Both the position numbers and the translations under genes were made by a program. A stretch of 64,000 nt of DNA from CAVTWD01 sp963738325 (GTDB lineage: Bacteria > Actinomycetota > Acidimicrobiia > Acidimicrobiales > Ilumatobacteraceae): assembly GCA_963738325.1 (NCBI GenBank), contig CAVTWD010000001.1, forward strand, positions 496,001 to 560,000, in the 5' to 3' direction. Every line of letters begins with the position of its first letter. Within the stretch, counting starts at the first letter, position 1. Shown in pieces: positions 1-10,401 of the stretch. The notes below the pieces were generated by a model that was given only the letters and a program-made list of their open reading frames with translations, ran no database searches and was not told the origin of the DNA.

Positions 1-1
1 C

Positions 2-2992
2 GAGGAGGCCGCCGGCATCCTCAAGCACCGCAAGCGCAAGGAGAAGGCCGAGCGGCGGTTGGAGGCGACAGAGACGAACCTCCTCCGCCTCCAGGACTTG
101 TTGCGCGAAGTGCGCCGCCAGCTCCGGCCACTGGAACGGCAGGCCGAAGCCGCCCGACGCCATGGTGAGATCGCCGCCGAGCTCGAGGCGCTGCGACTCC
201 ACCTCGCGGGCCGCGAGATCGTCGCGCTGCGGGGACGGCTGGCCACCCTCGAGGCGCAACGCGGGGCCGGGGTCGACGCGGAGGCCGCGCTGCGCCATGA
301 GCTCGCCGCGTTGGACACGTCGGTGATGGCGGCCGAGGATCGGTTGGGCGCGCTCGGCGGATCGGACCTCGCTGATGTCGTGGCCCGCGTCGAGCAGCTC
401 CGCGAACGAGCCCGTGGCCTCGACGCGGTGATCGTCGAGCGTCGGCGGGCCACCGAGCGAGACGTGGTCCGGCTGCTGCACACGAGCATGGTCGCCAGCT
501 TGGAAGCCGACGCGGCCGGCATGCGAGACGAGCTCGAAGAGGTGGCGGCGAGCCTTCGCCAGCTCGAGCCCGAAGCGGCCGACCTCGCTCGCGACGAGCA
601 AACCCTGACCGCGGAGCGGCAGGCAGCTAGCGGCAGCCGTCCCGTCGCCGGCGCGCTCGGGGCGGCGGCCGAGGCGAGGGGCGAGCTGCGGACGCGGGCG
701 GCCGCCGTCGAGCGAGGCGCAGCCGAGGCCGCTCGGTTGTCGGGCCGGTTGGTGGCCGTGGAGGAGCGGGCGGCGCGGCTGGCCGAAGAGAGCGAGCGGG
801 TGCGCGCCGAATGCGCCGCCGCCGAGGCGGTCGAGGCTCCATTGGTCGGGGCGATCTTGGCGGCCGAGCAGGTTCGGGTGGAGCGGGAGGCGGCCCTCGC
901 CCTCGCCGAGCGGGCCCACATGGCCGCGCTCGCCCACCGCGAGGCCTGCGCGGCACGGACCGACGCGCTCGCCCTTGCCGTGGACCAGGCCCGGGCGCGC
1001 GCCGGAGCCGAACGGCTCGAGGGGGTGGACGGCGTCGTCGGGACGCTCGTGGAGCTGGTCGACGTCGACGAGGGCTGGGAAGCGGCCTTCGAGGCGGCGG
1101 CGGGGCAGACGCTCGCCTCGGTGATCATCCAGGGGGTGGAACCGGCGCGCCGTGCCCTCGCTCGCCTGCGCGCGGCCGCCACTCCCGGTGCGGTGCTCGC
1201 CCTCGGCACGGCCCTCCCGGCGGTCGTCGCGCCCCCTGCCGGGGAGGCGGTGCGTCGCCACGTGCGGGCCCGGCAGGGCCCTTCTTCCGCCGGCGTGGAC
1301 CGGCTGCTCGACGCGCTGCTGGGTGCAGTCGTTGTGGCCGACGGGGGTTGGGAGCAGGCGTTGACGATCGCCCTCGATCATCCCGGCGCCCTCGTCGTCA
1401 CTCGTGACGGGGACTGCTTCGGACCGCTCGGTTGGCGGGTGGGCGGCTCGGCCAGTGGAGCCACCGGTGCGGCCCTCGACGAGGCCAGGGCCGTGGTGGA
1501 CGCGGCCGAGGTGGACATCCGTGCGCGGGTCGAGGAGGTCGCCGCCGCCCGGTTGGCCCTCTCGGCCGCCCGCACCGCCGAGGCCCAGCACGCCGCCCGC
1601 CTCGACGACCACGATGCGGCGTTCGCGGCCGGTGCCGAACGCCTCGGCGGGGTTCAGGCCGAGCGGCGCGATGCCATCACCGAGGCCGATGCGCTCCGGG
1701 CCGCCCTCACGGAGGTCGAGGAGCGCCACGGTCGCGAAATGGCGCGGCTCACGGAGCTGCAACTCGTCCTGCCCGGTCTCGAAGCCGAGGAGTCGGCCGA
1801 GGCGGAGGCGGCCCGGGCCCACCAGCTCCTCGTGGCATCGCTCGACGAGCGCGCCGCCATCCTGCAGGACCGCCGTCACGGCTTCGTGGCCAGGACCGCG
1901 GCGCTCGAAGAACGGGGCGCGTTCCTCCGTCGGCGGATCGAGGAGATCGAGGCTCGTCTCCGGGCCGACACGGAGGCGCGTGCCGGCGCGGAGGCCCGCC
2001 GGCTCCAGCTCGCGAGGGTCATCGCCGCCCTGGATCGTCTCCACGCAGTGGTGGCTCGCCATCAAGAGGTTCTCGACGCCGAGCACGAGGCCCTGGCCGA
2101 GCGCCGCCGCCGCCAGACCGAAGCGGCTCGCGCCGCCGCCGCCGACCTCGACAGCCTTCGTCATCGCCGGGCCATCGCCGAGCGCCAACTCGAGGAGGCG
2201 CGCGAGCGGGAGCGCCGCACCGAGATCGAGCAAGCCGAGGTCCGCATGCGACTGGAGGCGGTCGTCGACACGCTCCGGCGTGACCACGACGTCGAGCCCG
2301 AGGTCGCCCTCGTGGCGGAATGCCCGCCGCTGCCCGAGGGCACCTCCCCGGCTGGGCGCGCCCGCGAGCTCGAGCGGGAGCTGCGCATCCTCGGGCCGGT
2401 CAACCCGCTCGCGCTGGAGGAGTTCACCGCGCTGCAAGAGCGTCACCGTTTCCTCGAGGCACAGCTCGAGGACGTGCGGGCCACTCGCCGCGAGCTCGCT
2501 CGGGTCATCAAGGCCGTTGACGCCGAGATCGAAGCCGTGTTCGAGGCTGCCTTCGCGGACGTGAGCGCGCACTTCGCGGCGCTCTTCGGCACCCTCTTCC
2601 CCGGTGGCCGTGGCGAGCTCGTGCTCACCCAGCCCGACAACCTGCTCGACACGGGCATCGAGTTGGAGGCCAAGCCGTCCGGAAAGAACGTGAAGAAGCT
2701 GTCGCTCCTGTCGGGCGGCGAGCGCTCACTGACGGCGCTCGCCTTCCTCTTCGCGGTGTTCCGCAGTCGCCCTTCGCCCTTCTACGTCATGGACGAGGTG
2801 GAGGCGGCGCTCGACGACGTGAACCTCCACCGCTTCCTCGGCTTGGTCGAGGAGTTCCGGCGTGAGGCGCAACTGATCATCGTGAGTCATCAGAAGCGGA
2901 CCATGGAGGCGGCCGACAGCCTCTATGGCGTCACGATGCAGCCGGGAGGCTCGTCGAAGGTCGTGTCCGAGCGGATGCGGGCCAACGCCTGA
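2..2992 (+). CDS. smc: Chromosome segregation ATPase SMC, 5' end cut by window
   Basis: Core subunit of the Smc-ScpAB condensin that compacts and segregates chromosomes. The frame is open from base 2 and gives 996 residues; the N-terminal ATPase half with Walker A lies outside the window. Visible are a long Ala/Glu/Arg-rich coiled coil, a globular hinge beginning near residue 339 (LEGVDGVVGTLVELVDV), a second coiled coil, and the C-terminal ATPase half with signature LSLLSGGER near residue 900 and Walker B FYVMDEVEAALDD near residue 927, followed by the IIVSHQKRTME switch region. Upstream of ftsY and ffh, as in many Gram-positive bacteria, but separated from ftsY here by a mannosidase gene. 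Confidence 0.97.
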   Translation, partial: EEAAGILKHRKRKEKAERRLEATETNLLRLQDLLREVRRQLRPLERQAEAARRHGEIAAELEALRLHLAGREIVALRGRLATLEAQRGAGVDAEAALRHELAALDTSVMAAEDRLGALGGSDLADVVARVEQLRERARGLDAVIVERRRATERDVVRLLHTSMVASLEADAAGMRDELEEVAASLRQLEPEAADLARDEQTLTAERQAASGSRPVAGALGAAAEARGELRTRAAAVERGAAEAARLSGRLVAVEERAARLAEESERVRAECAAAEAVEAPLVGAILAAEQVRVEREAALALAERAHMAALAHREACAARTDALALAVDQARARAGAERLEGVDGVVGTLVELVDVDEGWEAAFEAAAGQTLASVIIQGVEPARRALARLRAAATPGAVLALGTALPAVVAPPAGEAVRRHVRARQGPSSAGVDRLLDALLGAVVVADGGWEQALTIALDHPGALVVTRDGDCFGPLGWRVGGSASGATGAALDEARAVVDAAEVDIRARVEEVAAARLALSAARTAEAQHAARLDDHDAAFAAGAERLGGVQAERRDAITEADALRAALTEVEERHGREMARLTELQLVLPGLEAEESAEAEAARAHQLLVASLDERAAILQDRRHGFVARTAALEERGAFLRRRIEEIEARLRADTEARAGAEARRLQLARVIAALDRLHAVVARHQEVLDAEHEALAERRRRQTEAARAAAADLDSLRHRRAIAERQLEEARERERRTEIEQAEVRMRLEAVVDTLRRDHDVEPEVALVAECPPLPEGTSPAGRARELERELRILGPVNPLALEEFTALQERHRFLEAQLEDVRATRRELARVIKAVDAEIEAVFEAAFADVSAHFAALFGTLFPGGRGELVLTQPDNLLDTGIELEAKPSGKNVKKLSLLSGGERSLTALAFLFAVFRSRPSPFYVMDEVEAALDDVNLHRFLGLVEEFRREAQLIIVSHQKRTMEAADSLYGVTMQPGGSSKVVSERMRANA

Positions 2993-3033
2993 GCCGTCGC
3001 CGGGGCCGGCTCACCGGGTCCGCTTCAGCGAAC

Positions 3034-3122
3034 CAGCTGACCCGTTCGTTTCGGGCCAGCCAGTACGGCAACGAATCGGCACCGAATCGGTGCCGGCAAC
3101 GAATCGGGACCGAATCGGTGCC
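3034..3122. repeat. Intergenic mosaic repeat, locus A
   Basis: Between smc and the mannosidase gene. A CAGCTGACCCGTTCG segment (3034-3048) is followed by two head-to-tail copies of a 28-bp unit (3067-3094 and 3095-3122). Each unit contains CAACGAATCGG and then an odd palindrome around the core CGAATCG; the first copy holds GGCACCGAATCGGTGCC. Related segments recur at 19948-20041, 27401-27474 and 55903-56028. The two-unit structure without unique spacers argues against CRISPR. REP-like element or paired protein-binding sites are both possible. Confidence 0.75.
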
Positions 3123-3164
3123 CCACTGGTGGCGCAGGTCTGACCGGCGGGGGTTTCGTCGCCC

Positions 3165-3170
3165 TACGCT
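3165..3170 (+). promoter_or_regulatory. -10 box of leaderless mannosidase promoter
   Basis: TACGCT ends 6 nt before the ATG at 3177, with no Shine-Dalgarno between. A start site about 7 nt downstream of the box would coincide with the start codon. Confidence 0.5.
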
Positions 3171-3176
3171 CGCCCG

Positions 3177-5825
3177 ATGATGGCGAGCGAACAGTGCCTG
3201 CCGCGTCAAGTTCATATCGTGGCCCACACGCACTGGGATCGGGAGTGGCACGAGCCGTTCGTCTCCTTCCGGCGGAAGCTCGTCAGGGTGGTCGACCAGC
3301 TACTCGACGTGCTCGAGCATGATCCGGACTTCACGCACTTCCTGCTGGACGGCCAGATGGCCGTGGTCGACGACGTGCTGGAGATCCGGCCCGAACACCG
3401 GCCCCGTATCGCCGCGCTCGTGGCCGCCGGCCGCCTCTCCGTCGGCCCGTGGTACACGCTGCCCGACGAATTCCTCGTGTCGGGCGAGACCTTGGTGCGC
3501 AACCTCCAACTCGGGCTCGAGCGCGCCGAGGCGTTCGGCGGGGCGATGGAGATCGGCTACCTCCCCGACATGTTCGGGCACATCGCCCAGATGCCCCAGA
3601 TCCTGCGCCAGCTCGGCTTCGAGCACACGGTCGTCTGGCGCGGCGTGCCGTTGGCCGTCGATCGCACCGCCTTCTGCTGGGAGGCGCTCGACGGCTCGGT
3701 GGTGCGCACCGAGTACCTCCCCCAGGGGTACGGTAACGGCGCGGAGCTGCCCGAGGAGCCAGACGCTCTCCTCGGGCGGCTGGCGGACGTCGAGCAGGAG
3801 CAGTTCGCTCTCCTCGGCGACGGCGCGCTGCTCTGGATGAACGGCAGCGATCACCGGGCCGTGCAGCCTGCCCTTCCGCGGGTCGTGGCGGCCGCGAACC
3901 GGCTCACGGACCGCTACGCCCTCACCATCGGCTCGTTGGCCGCCCACCTCGCAACGGCACCGACCGAGTGGCTGCCGGTGTGGAAGGGCGAGCTGCGCTC
4001 GGGGGCGCGGGCCAACCTTCTCATGGGCGTCGCCTCGAACCGGCTCGACGTCCGCCAGGCGGTGGCCCGCGCCGAACGTGAGCTCGAGCGCCTCGCCGAG
4101 CCTCTGTCCGCGCTCTTCGTGCCGGCCGAGCGCTGGCCTACGGTCTGGCTCGAACAAGCCTGGCTCGACGTCATCCGCAACGCCGCGCACGACTCGGTGT
4201 GCGCCTGCAGCGTCGACGACGTGGCCGATGCCGTCCTGGCGCGCTACGCCGACGCGTCGGGCGTCGCACGCGACATCACGACCGACGCGCTGCGGTTCGT
4301 AGGTGCGCAGCAATCCGTCACCGGTCCGGTGGTCGTGAACCCGTCGGCGCGCGATCGAAGCGGCCTCGTCGAGTTGCAGGTCGCCGGCGGGGAAGCACCG
4401 CTCGGCACGCAGCTCCTCGAGGTCCGACCAGGCCGCCGACTGTTGCTCGAGGCCGAAGCGACGAGCGCGGTGGCCACGTTGGTCGAGATGGTCTCGTGGA
4501 TGTCACATCTCCGGACGGCCTCGTACGCCTCGGCCGCTGACGGCGCCGTCGAGTTGGTGCTCCGGGTCGACGACAGCGGCGAAGAGCCCGCCACCCGCGC
4601 GTCGGTGCGGGCCGCCCTCCTGGCACGCGTCGACGACCGACCGAACACGCCCGTCCGGGCCTGGGTGGAAGAGGCGCCCTCGGTGAGCGTCCTCGCCTTC
4701 GCGCCTCACGTGCCCGGCTTCGGTTGGCGAGCCTGGGCGCCCGGTGTCGTCGGGGTGGACCCGGTGACGGTGATCGGCCACTCCGTCGGCAACGGGCTCG
4801 TGACGGGCGCGCTCGATGCGGCCACGGGCACGTTCTCGATCGACGGACGGCCCGGCTTCGGCCGCCTCGTCGACGGCGGCGACGCCGGCGACACCTACAA
4901 CTGGTGCCCGCCGCGCCGCGACGCGGTCGTGGACCGGGCCGTCGACGCCAAGGTCGAGGTGCTCGAGGCCGGGCCGCTGCGAGCGCGCCTGCGCCTCGTG
5001 GCGACCTACCAGTGGCCCGCTCGCCTCGATCCGGACGGGAGCAGGCGGGCTGGACTGGTCGACGTCGAGGTCGCGACCACGGTGGAGCTGCGGGCAGGCG
5101 AACGCGCCGTTCGCGTCGCGGTGGAGCTCGACAACCGCGCCGAGGACCACCGGTTGCGCGCCCACTTCGCGCTGCCCGAGCCCGCCATCTGCTCGCGGGC
5201 CGAGTGCGCCTTCGGGGTGGTCGAGCGGGGCCTCGTGGCCGAGGGCGGCCCCACGGAGATGGGTTTGCCCACCTTCCCCGCTCGCCGCTTCGTACAGGCG
5301 GGCGGGCTCACGGTGGTGCACGCGGGCACGCCCGAGTACGAGCTCGTCGATCTGCGCAACGGCCGCGCGCACGAGCTCGCGCTCACCCTGCTCCGAGCCA
5401 CGGGCTACCTGTCGCGAGCGCCGATGGCCACCAGGCCGCTCCCCGCCGGCCCCGTGATCCCCGTGGCGGGCGCCCAGGTTCCCGGCCGCCACAGCGTGCA
5501 GTATGCCGTCGCGGTGGGCCCGGTCGACCCCTACGCGCTGGCCGACGAGATCCTCGTGCCGCTCCAATTGAGCCAGGGTGCGGGTCTCGGCACTGCACCG
5601 GCGGTTCACCAGGCGCTGGCGGTCGAGGGCGCCGAGGTGTCATCGCTGAGGCGGACACCCAGCGGCGAGCTCGAGCTCCGTGTGTTCAACCCACGCCCGG
5701 TCCCGGCTGGGGTCCAGGTTGCCGGGCGTCGGGGACGGCTGGTCGACCTCCGCGGCCGTGACGTCGGAGCCTTCGACGAGAGCTTCGAGCTGCGGGCCGG
5801 GGGCATCGCCACGCTGGTCGTGTGA
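3177..5825 (+). CDS. Glycoside hydrolase family 38 alpha-mannosidase (MngB-like)
   Basis: Predicted zinc-dependent retaining alpha-mannosidase of 882 aa, the size of E. coli mannosylglycerate hydrolase MngB. The N-terminal metal motif HTHWDREWHEPF is at residues 17-28, and YLPDMFGHIAQMP near residue 130 carries the Asp expected to be the catalytic nucleophile. The beta-rich C-terminal half is typical of GH38. No signal peptide is visible, so it is probably cytoplasmic. Two adjacent ATGs open the gene; the first is taken. It sits alone between smc and ftsY, where it is not usually found. Substrate (mannosylglycerate, mannosylated lipid or oligosaccharide) cannot be told from sequence. Confidence 0.88.
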   Translation: MMASEQCLPRQVHIVAHTHWDREWHEPFVSFRRKLVRVVDQLLDVLEHDPDFTHFLLDGQMAVVDDVLEIRPEHRPRIAALVAAGRLSVGPWYTLPDEFLVSGETLVRNLQLGLERAEAFGGAMEIGYLPDMFGHIAQMPQILRQLGFEHTVVWRGVPLAVDRTAFCWEALDGSVVRTEYLPQGYGNGAELPEEPDALLGRLADVEQEQFALLGDGALLWMNGSDHRAVQPALPRVVAAANRLTDRYALTIGSLAAHLATAPTEWLPVWKGELRSGARANLLMGVASNRLDVRQAVARAERELERLAEPLSALFVPAERWPTVWLEQAWLDVIRNAAHDSVCACSVDDVADAVLARYADASGVARDITTDALRFVGAQQSVTGPVVVNPSARDRSGLVELQVAGGEAPLGTQLLEVRPGRRLLLEAEATSAVATLVEMVSWMSHLRTASYASAADGAVELVLRVDDSGEEPATRASVRAALLARVDDRPNTPVRAWVEEAPSVSVLAFAPHVPGFGWRAWAPGVVGVDPVTVIGHSVGNGLVTGALDAATGTFSIDGRPGFGRLVDGGDAGDTYNWCPPRRDAVVDRAVDAKVEVLEAGPLRARLRLVATYQWPARLDPDGSRRAGLVDVEVATTVELRAGERAVRVAVELDNRAEDHRLRAHFALPEPAICSRAECAFGVVERGLVAEGGPTEMGLPTFPARRFVQAGGLTVVHAGTPEYELVDLRNGRAHELALTLLRATGYLSRAPMATRPLPAGPVIPVAGAQVPGRHSVQYAVAVGPVDPYALADEILVPLQLSQGAGLGTAPAVHQALAVEGAEVSSLRRTPSGELELRVFNPRPVPAGVQVAGRRGRLVDLRGRDVGAFDESFELRAGGIATLVV

Positions 5826-5852
5826 CCGAGTCCCACTAGCGTTCGGTCCGTC

Positions 5853-6998
5853 ATGGAGCTCGTCATCATCCTCATCCTGCTCGTCGTCGGGGTCGGCTTC
5901 GGCCTCGGCGTGGTGGTTGTCAGTCGCGCCCATCGCCGGCGGGAGCTCGAGCTGGAGCCGCCCGCCCCTCGACGGGGCGTGCCCGCCGTCGAGGTCGCCC
6001 CGCCGGTGGTCGTGCCGCCCGAGCTGGAAGCCGAGATCGAGGCCACTCTCGCCCCTGTCGAGGAGGCACCTCCGGCGCCGGAGGTCATCGAGCGGCCCCG
6101 CCTGCGCGACCGCCTGGCCAAGGCCCGCAGCGCGTTCACGGCCGCGTTCACCGGCGTCCGCACCCGAGGGATCGACGCGGAGGCCTGGGACGACCTCGAG
6201 GAGGCGCTGCTGCGGGCCGACGTGGGCATCAAGCTCACGACCGAGCTGCTCGACCCGCTCCGTGACGCGGTGAAGGCGAAGCGGATCGAAGAGCCCGCGG
6301 CCTTGCTCGATGCGTTGAAGGAGGAGATGAAGCAACGCCTGGCCGGCGCTGACCGCGAGCTCCATCTCGCCGACGCCGGCCCAGGCCAACCCGATGTGTG
6401 GCTATTCGTGGGGGTCAACGGGGTCGGCAAGACGACCAGCATCGGCAAGGTGGCGGCCCAGCAACGGGAGGAGGGCCATCGGGTCGTGCTGGCCGCGGGA
6501 GACACCTTCCGGGCCGCGGCAGCCGAACAGCTGGGGTTGTGGGCCGAGCGCGCCGGCGCCGACTTCGTCCGCGGAGCCGAAGGGGGAGACCCGAGCGCGG
6601 TGATCTTCGACGCCGTCCAGCGCGCCGCGGCGCGCGGGTGCGACCTCGTGCTCGGCGACACCGCCGGCCGGCTGCACACGAAGACCAATCTCATGGAGGA
6701 GCTGCGCAAAGTGCGCCGGGTCGCGGGCCGCGAGCCCGGGCACGTCTCCGAGGTCCTGCTCGTCATCGACGCTACGACCGGCCAGAACGGGCTCAATCAG
6801 GCCCGCGAGTTCGCGGACGCCACCGAAGTCAGTGGCGTCGTGCTCACCAAGCTCGACGGTTCAGCCAAAGGCGGCATCGTCTTCGCCATCCAGACCGAGC
6901 TCGGCATCCCCGTGAAGCTCGTGGGGGTGGGAGAAGCGGTCGGCGACCTCGTCCCCTTCGACCCCGACGAGTTCATCGACGCCCTCTTCGCCGAGTAG
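5853..6998 (+). CDS. ftsY: Signal recognition particle receptor FtsY
   Basis: GTPase that docks SRP-bound ribosomes at the membrane. 381 aa: an N-terminal hydrophobic anchor (residues 2-25), a Glu/Pro-rich acidic linker, then the NG domain with P-loop GVNGVGKTTSIGKVA near residue 187, DTAGRLHTKTNLM near 268 and the TKLDGSAKGG motif near the end. The ATG at 5853 is preceded 10 nt upstream by TAGCGT (5837-5842) and by no clear ribosome-binding site, so a nearly leaderless transcript is possible. It precedes ffh, the gene for its partner. Confidence 0.96.
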   Translation: MELVIILILLVVGVGFGLGVVVVSRAHRRRELELEPPAPRRGVPAVEVAPPVVVPPELEAEIEATLAPVEEAPPAPEVIERPRLRDRLAKARSAFTAAFTGVRTRGIDAEAWDDLEEALLRADVGIKLTTELLDPLRDAVKAKRIEEPAALLDALKEEMKQRLAGADRELHLADAGPGQPDVWLFVGVNGVGKTTSIGKVAAQQREEGHRVVLAAGDTFRAAAAEQLGLWAERAGADFVRGAEGGDPSAVIFDAVQRAAARGCDLVLGDTAGRLHTKTNLMEELRKVRRVAGREPGHVSEVLLVIDATTGQNGLNQAREFADATEVSGVVLTKLDGSAKGGIVFAIQTELGIPVKLVGVGEAVGDLVPFDPDEFIDALFAE

Positions 6999-7048
6999 TG
7001 CCGGCCGCTCGGGCGGCCGAGGGCGGGGCCGGTAGGCTGACCGGTTGC

Positions 7049-8395
<1,347 letters not shown>

Positions 8396-8457
8396 AGACG
8401 GGGGAGACCCCGAGGAGACGTGGCCGGACGCCCGGCTCGAAGGAGAACGAACGAGCA

Positions 8458-8727
8458 ATGGCAGTGAAGCTCCGACTCGTGAGGGTCGGCAAGACCAAGC
8501 AGCCCACGTATCGCGTGGTGGCCGCCGACAGCCGCTCGCCGCGCGACGGCCGGTTCATCGAGATCGTGGGCCAGTACAACCCTCGCAGCGAGCCGTCGGT
8601 GGTCAACATCGACAACGAGAAGGCCCTCAAGTGGCTGCGGCAAGGGGCCCAGCCCACCGACCGCGTCCACAAGCTGCTCGAGATCTCGGGGGCCTGGGCC
8701 GAGTTCACCGCGGCGAAGGCGAAGTGA
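8458..8727 (+). CDS. rpsP: 30S ribosomal protein bS16
   Basis: Small-subunit ribosomal protein, 89 aa. It begins MAVKLRLVRVGKTKQPTYRV and has the conserved ADSRSPRDGRFIEIVGQYNP block. AAGGAG at 8440-8445 is a ribosome-binding site for ATG 8458, which settles the start although the frame is open upstream through ffh. Followed after 3 nt by khpA, so the two are likely cotranscribed. Confidence 0.97.
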   Translation: MAVKLRLVRVGKTKQPTYRVVAADSRSPRDGRFIEIVGQYNPRSEPSVVNIDNEKALKWLRQGAQPTDRVHKLLEISGAWAEFTAAKAK

Positions 8728-8730
8728 CGC

Positions 8731-9003
8731 ATGACTGAGGTCGAAGCGGCCAACCTGGTTCCGGCCGCCACGGCCGTCGTGGTGCTCGACTACCTCGTGC
8801 GTGCTCTCGTCGACGATCCGGATGCGGTCAGCGTCGAGGTGTCCGAGCGCCGGCGCGGCGTCCTCCTCGAGGTGCGGGTGGCGCCGGGCGAGCTCGGTCG
8901 CGTCATCGGGCGCCGCGGGCGAACGGCGCAGGCCATCCGCACCGTGGTGCGGGCCGCCGCGACCCGCGACGGCGTGAGCGTCGACGTCGACTTCGTCGAC
9001 TGA
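8731..9003 (+). CDS. khpA: KH-domain RNA-binding protein KhpA
   Basis: Small KH-domain RNA-binding protein, 90 aa, of the KhpA (YlqC) family; it partners KhpB in other Gram-positive bacteria. The GxxG loop is in VIGRRGRTAQAIR near residue 55. The ATG is 3 nt after rpsP, and rimM starts 5 nt after its stop, the conserved rpsP-khpA-rimM-trmD order. Confidence 0.93.
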   Translation: MTEVEAANLVPAATAVVVLDYLVRALVDDPDAVSVEVSERRRGVLLEVRVAPGELGRVIGRRGRTAQAIRTVVRAAATRDGVSVDVDFVD

Positions 9004-9008
9004 CCCCC

Positions 9009-9485
9009 GTGCTCGAGCGTCCGGACCGGCTCCTCGAGGTCGGGCGGGTGGCCAAGGTCCACGGGCTGCGGGGCGAGGTGATCGTGGAGCTGGTGAGTGA
9101 CCGGCCCGGGCGCCTGTCGCCCGAGGCCGTGCTGTGGACGGCCGAGGGTCCCCTCGTCGTGGCCACCTCCCGCCGCCACCAGGCGCGATGGATCGTCCAC
9201 TTCCGCGGCGTCGGCGACCGCAACCAGGCCCAACGCCTCGTGGGGCTGAGACTGTCCGCCGAGCCCGTCGACGACGACGAGGGAGTGCTGTGGGTCCACG
9301 AGCTCGTGGGGACGCTCGTCGTCGACCGGGACGGCACGCACCGGGGCGTGGTCGTCTCGGTGCTGGCCAACCCCGCCCACGAGCTGCTCGAGCTCGATTC
9401 GGGCGCGCTGGTGCCGGTGGTGTTCGTGCGGGATTGCGCGGACGGGATCACGGTGATCGAGCCTCCCGAGGGCCTCTTCGACTGA
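9009..9485 (+). CDS. rimM: Ribosome maturation factor RimM
   Basis: Assists assembly of the 30S head and binds uS19. 158 aa from GTG 9009. The N-terminal barrel starts EVGRVAKVHGLRGEVIVELV, and the C-terminal PRC-type barrel includes VLANPAHELLELDSG. The start is 5 nt after khpA. A strong inverted repeat follows the stop. Confidence 0.95.
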   Translation: MLERPDRLLEVGRVAKVHGLRGEVIVELVSDRPGRLSPEAVLWTAEGPLVVATSRRHQARWIVHFRGVGDRNQAQRLVGLRLSAEPVDDDEGVLWVHELVGTLVVDRDGTHRGVVVSVLANPAHELLELDSGALVPVVFVRDCADGITVIEPPEGLFD

Positions 9486-9506
9486 TCGCGGCCCGGTCGT
9501 GCACAC

Positions 9507-9555
9507 GATCTGACGCGGCTGAGCGGTGCTCTACGCCAACCAGCCGCGTCAGATC
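9507..9555 (+). promoter_or_regulatory. Perfect 15-bp inverted repeat between rimM and trmD
   Basis: GATCTGACGCGGCTG (9507-9521) and its exact reverse complement (9541-9555) flank a 19-nt loop. RNA would form a very stable hairpin. No T-run follows, so it is not a classical terminator; an attenuator, RNase processing site, actinobacterial U-less terminator or protein-binding site is possible. It separates rimM from the putative trmD promoter at 9605. Confidence 0.7.
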
Positions 9556-9619
9556 ACCGGGGGTGGCGGCCGTCGCCGCCGGAGCCGCTCGAGGCGACCG
9601 TCGGTACGCTCGCCGGCGC

Positions 9620-10393
9620 GTGCGCATCGACGTGATCAGCATCTTCCCGCAGCTCGTGGACGACTACTGCCACGGCAGCCTCCTCGGCCGGGCGCGAGCC
9701 GCGGGCCTCGTCGACCTGCGTACCCACGACCTGCGCGCCTATGCCACGGATGCGCACCGCTCCGTCGACGACACCCCCTTCGGCGGCGGAGCTGGCATGG
9801 TGCTGCGGCCCGACGTCGTGTTCGCCGCCGTCGAGGCGACCGCCCCGCCTCGACCTCTGTTGCTGCTCGGCCCGGCCGGGCGGCGCTTCGACCAGGCCCT
9901 CGGCGCGCAGCTGGCCGCCGACGCCGGGTTCTCCCTGCTGTGCGGTCGGTACGAAGGCGTCGACCACCGCGTCCGCGAGCACCTCGTCGACGACGAGGTG
10001 TCGATCGGCGACTACGTCCTCGCCGGGGGCGAAGCGGCGGCCATCGTCGTCATCGAGGCCGTCGTCCGGCTCGTGCCCGGCGTGATGGGGAACGACACCT
10101 CGGCGGCCTCCGAGTCCTTTGCCGATGGGCTGTTGGAGGCGCCGCACTACACGCGACCGGCGGAGTTCCGGGGCTGGGCCGTGCCCGAGGTCCTCCGCTC
10201 GGGCGACCACCGGCGCATCGAGCGCTGGCGCCTGGCGCAGGCCCTCCATCGCACGCGGCGAGAGCGGCCCGATCTGCTGGCGGCCCGCGGAGGATTGACC
10301 GAGGCCGAGGGGGTGCTGTTGAGGGAAACCCCTCCGCTGGCCTATCCTTCCCTGTCCCCCGAGGGGGCCCCCGATGTCCGGCACCCGGAGTAG
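9620..10393 (+). CDS. trmD: tRNA (guanine-37-N1)-methyltransferase TrmD
   Basis: SPOUT-fold enzyme forming m1G37 in tRNA. 257 aa from GTG 9620 (RIDVISIFPQLVDDY), where homology begins. Signature stretches are GGGAGMVLRPD (Ala where most have Pro), LLCGRYEGVDHRV and SIGDYVLAGGEAA, which form the trefoil-knot SAM site. TACGCT (9605-9610) ends 9 nt before the start and no ribosome-binding site is seen, so expression may be partly independent of rimM. rplS follows after 8 nt. Confidence 0.95.
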   Translation: MRIDVISIFPQLVDDYCHGSLLGRARAAGLVDLRTHDLRAYATDAHRSVDDTPFGGGAGMVLRPDVVFAAVEATAPPRPLLLLGPAGRRFDQALGAQLAADAGFSLLCGRYEGVDHRVREHLVDDEVSIGDYVLAGGEAAAIVVIEAVVRLVPGVMGNDTSAASESFADGLLEAPHYTRPAEFRGWAVPEVLRSGDHRRIERWRLAQALHRTRRERPDLLAARGGLTEAEGVLLRETPPLAYPSLSPEGAPDVRHPE

Positions 10394-10401
10394 CGCGCGC
10401 C

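Noticed and set aside
2993..3033. CCGGGGCCGG/ACCGGGTCCG as an smc terminator
   Set aside because: Stem is imperfect and short, without a T-run.
3067..3122. Two tandem 28-bp repeats as a CRISPR array
   Set aside because: The units abut without spacers, only two copies exist per locus, and no cas gene is present.
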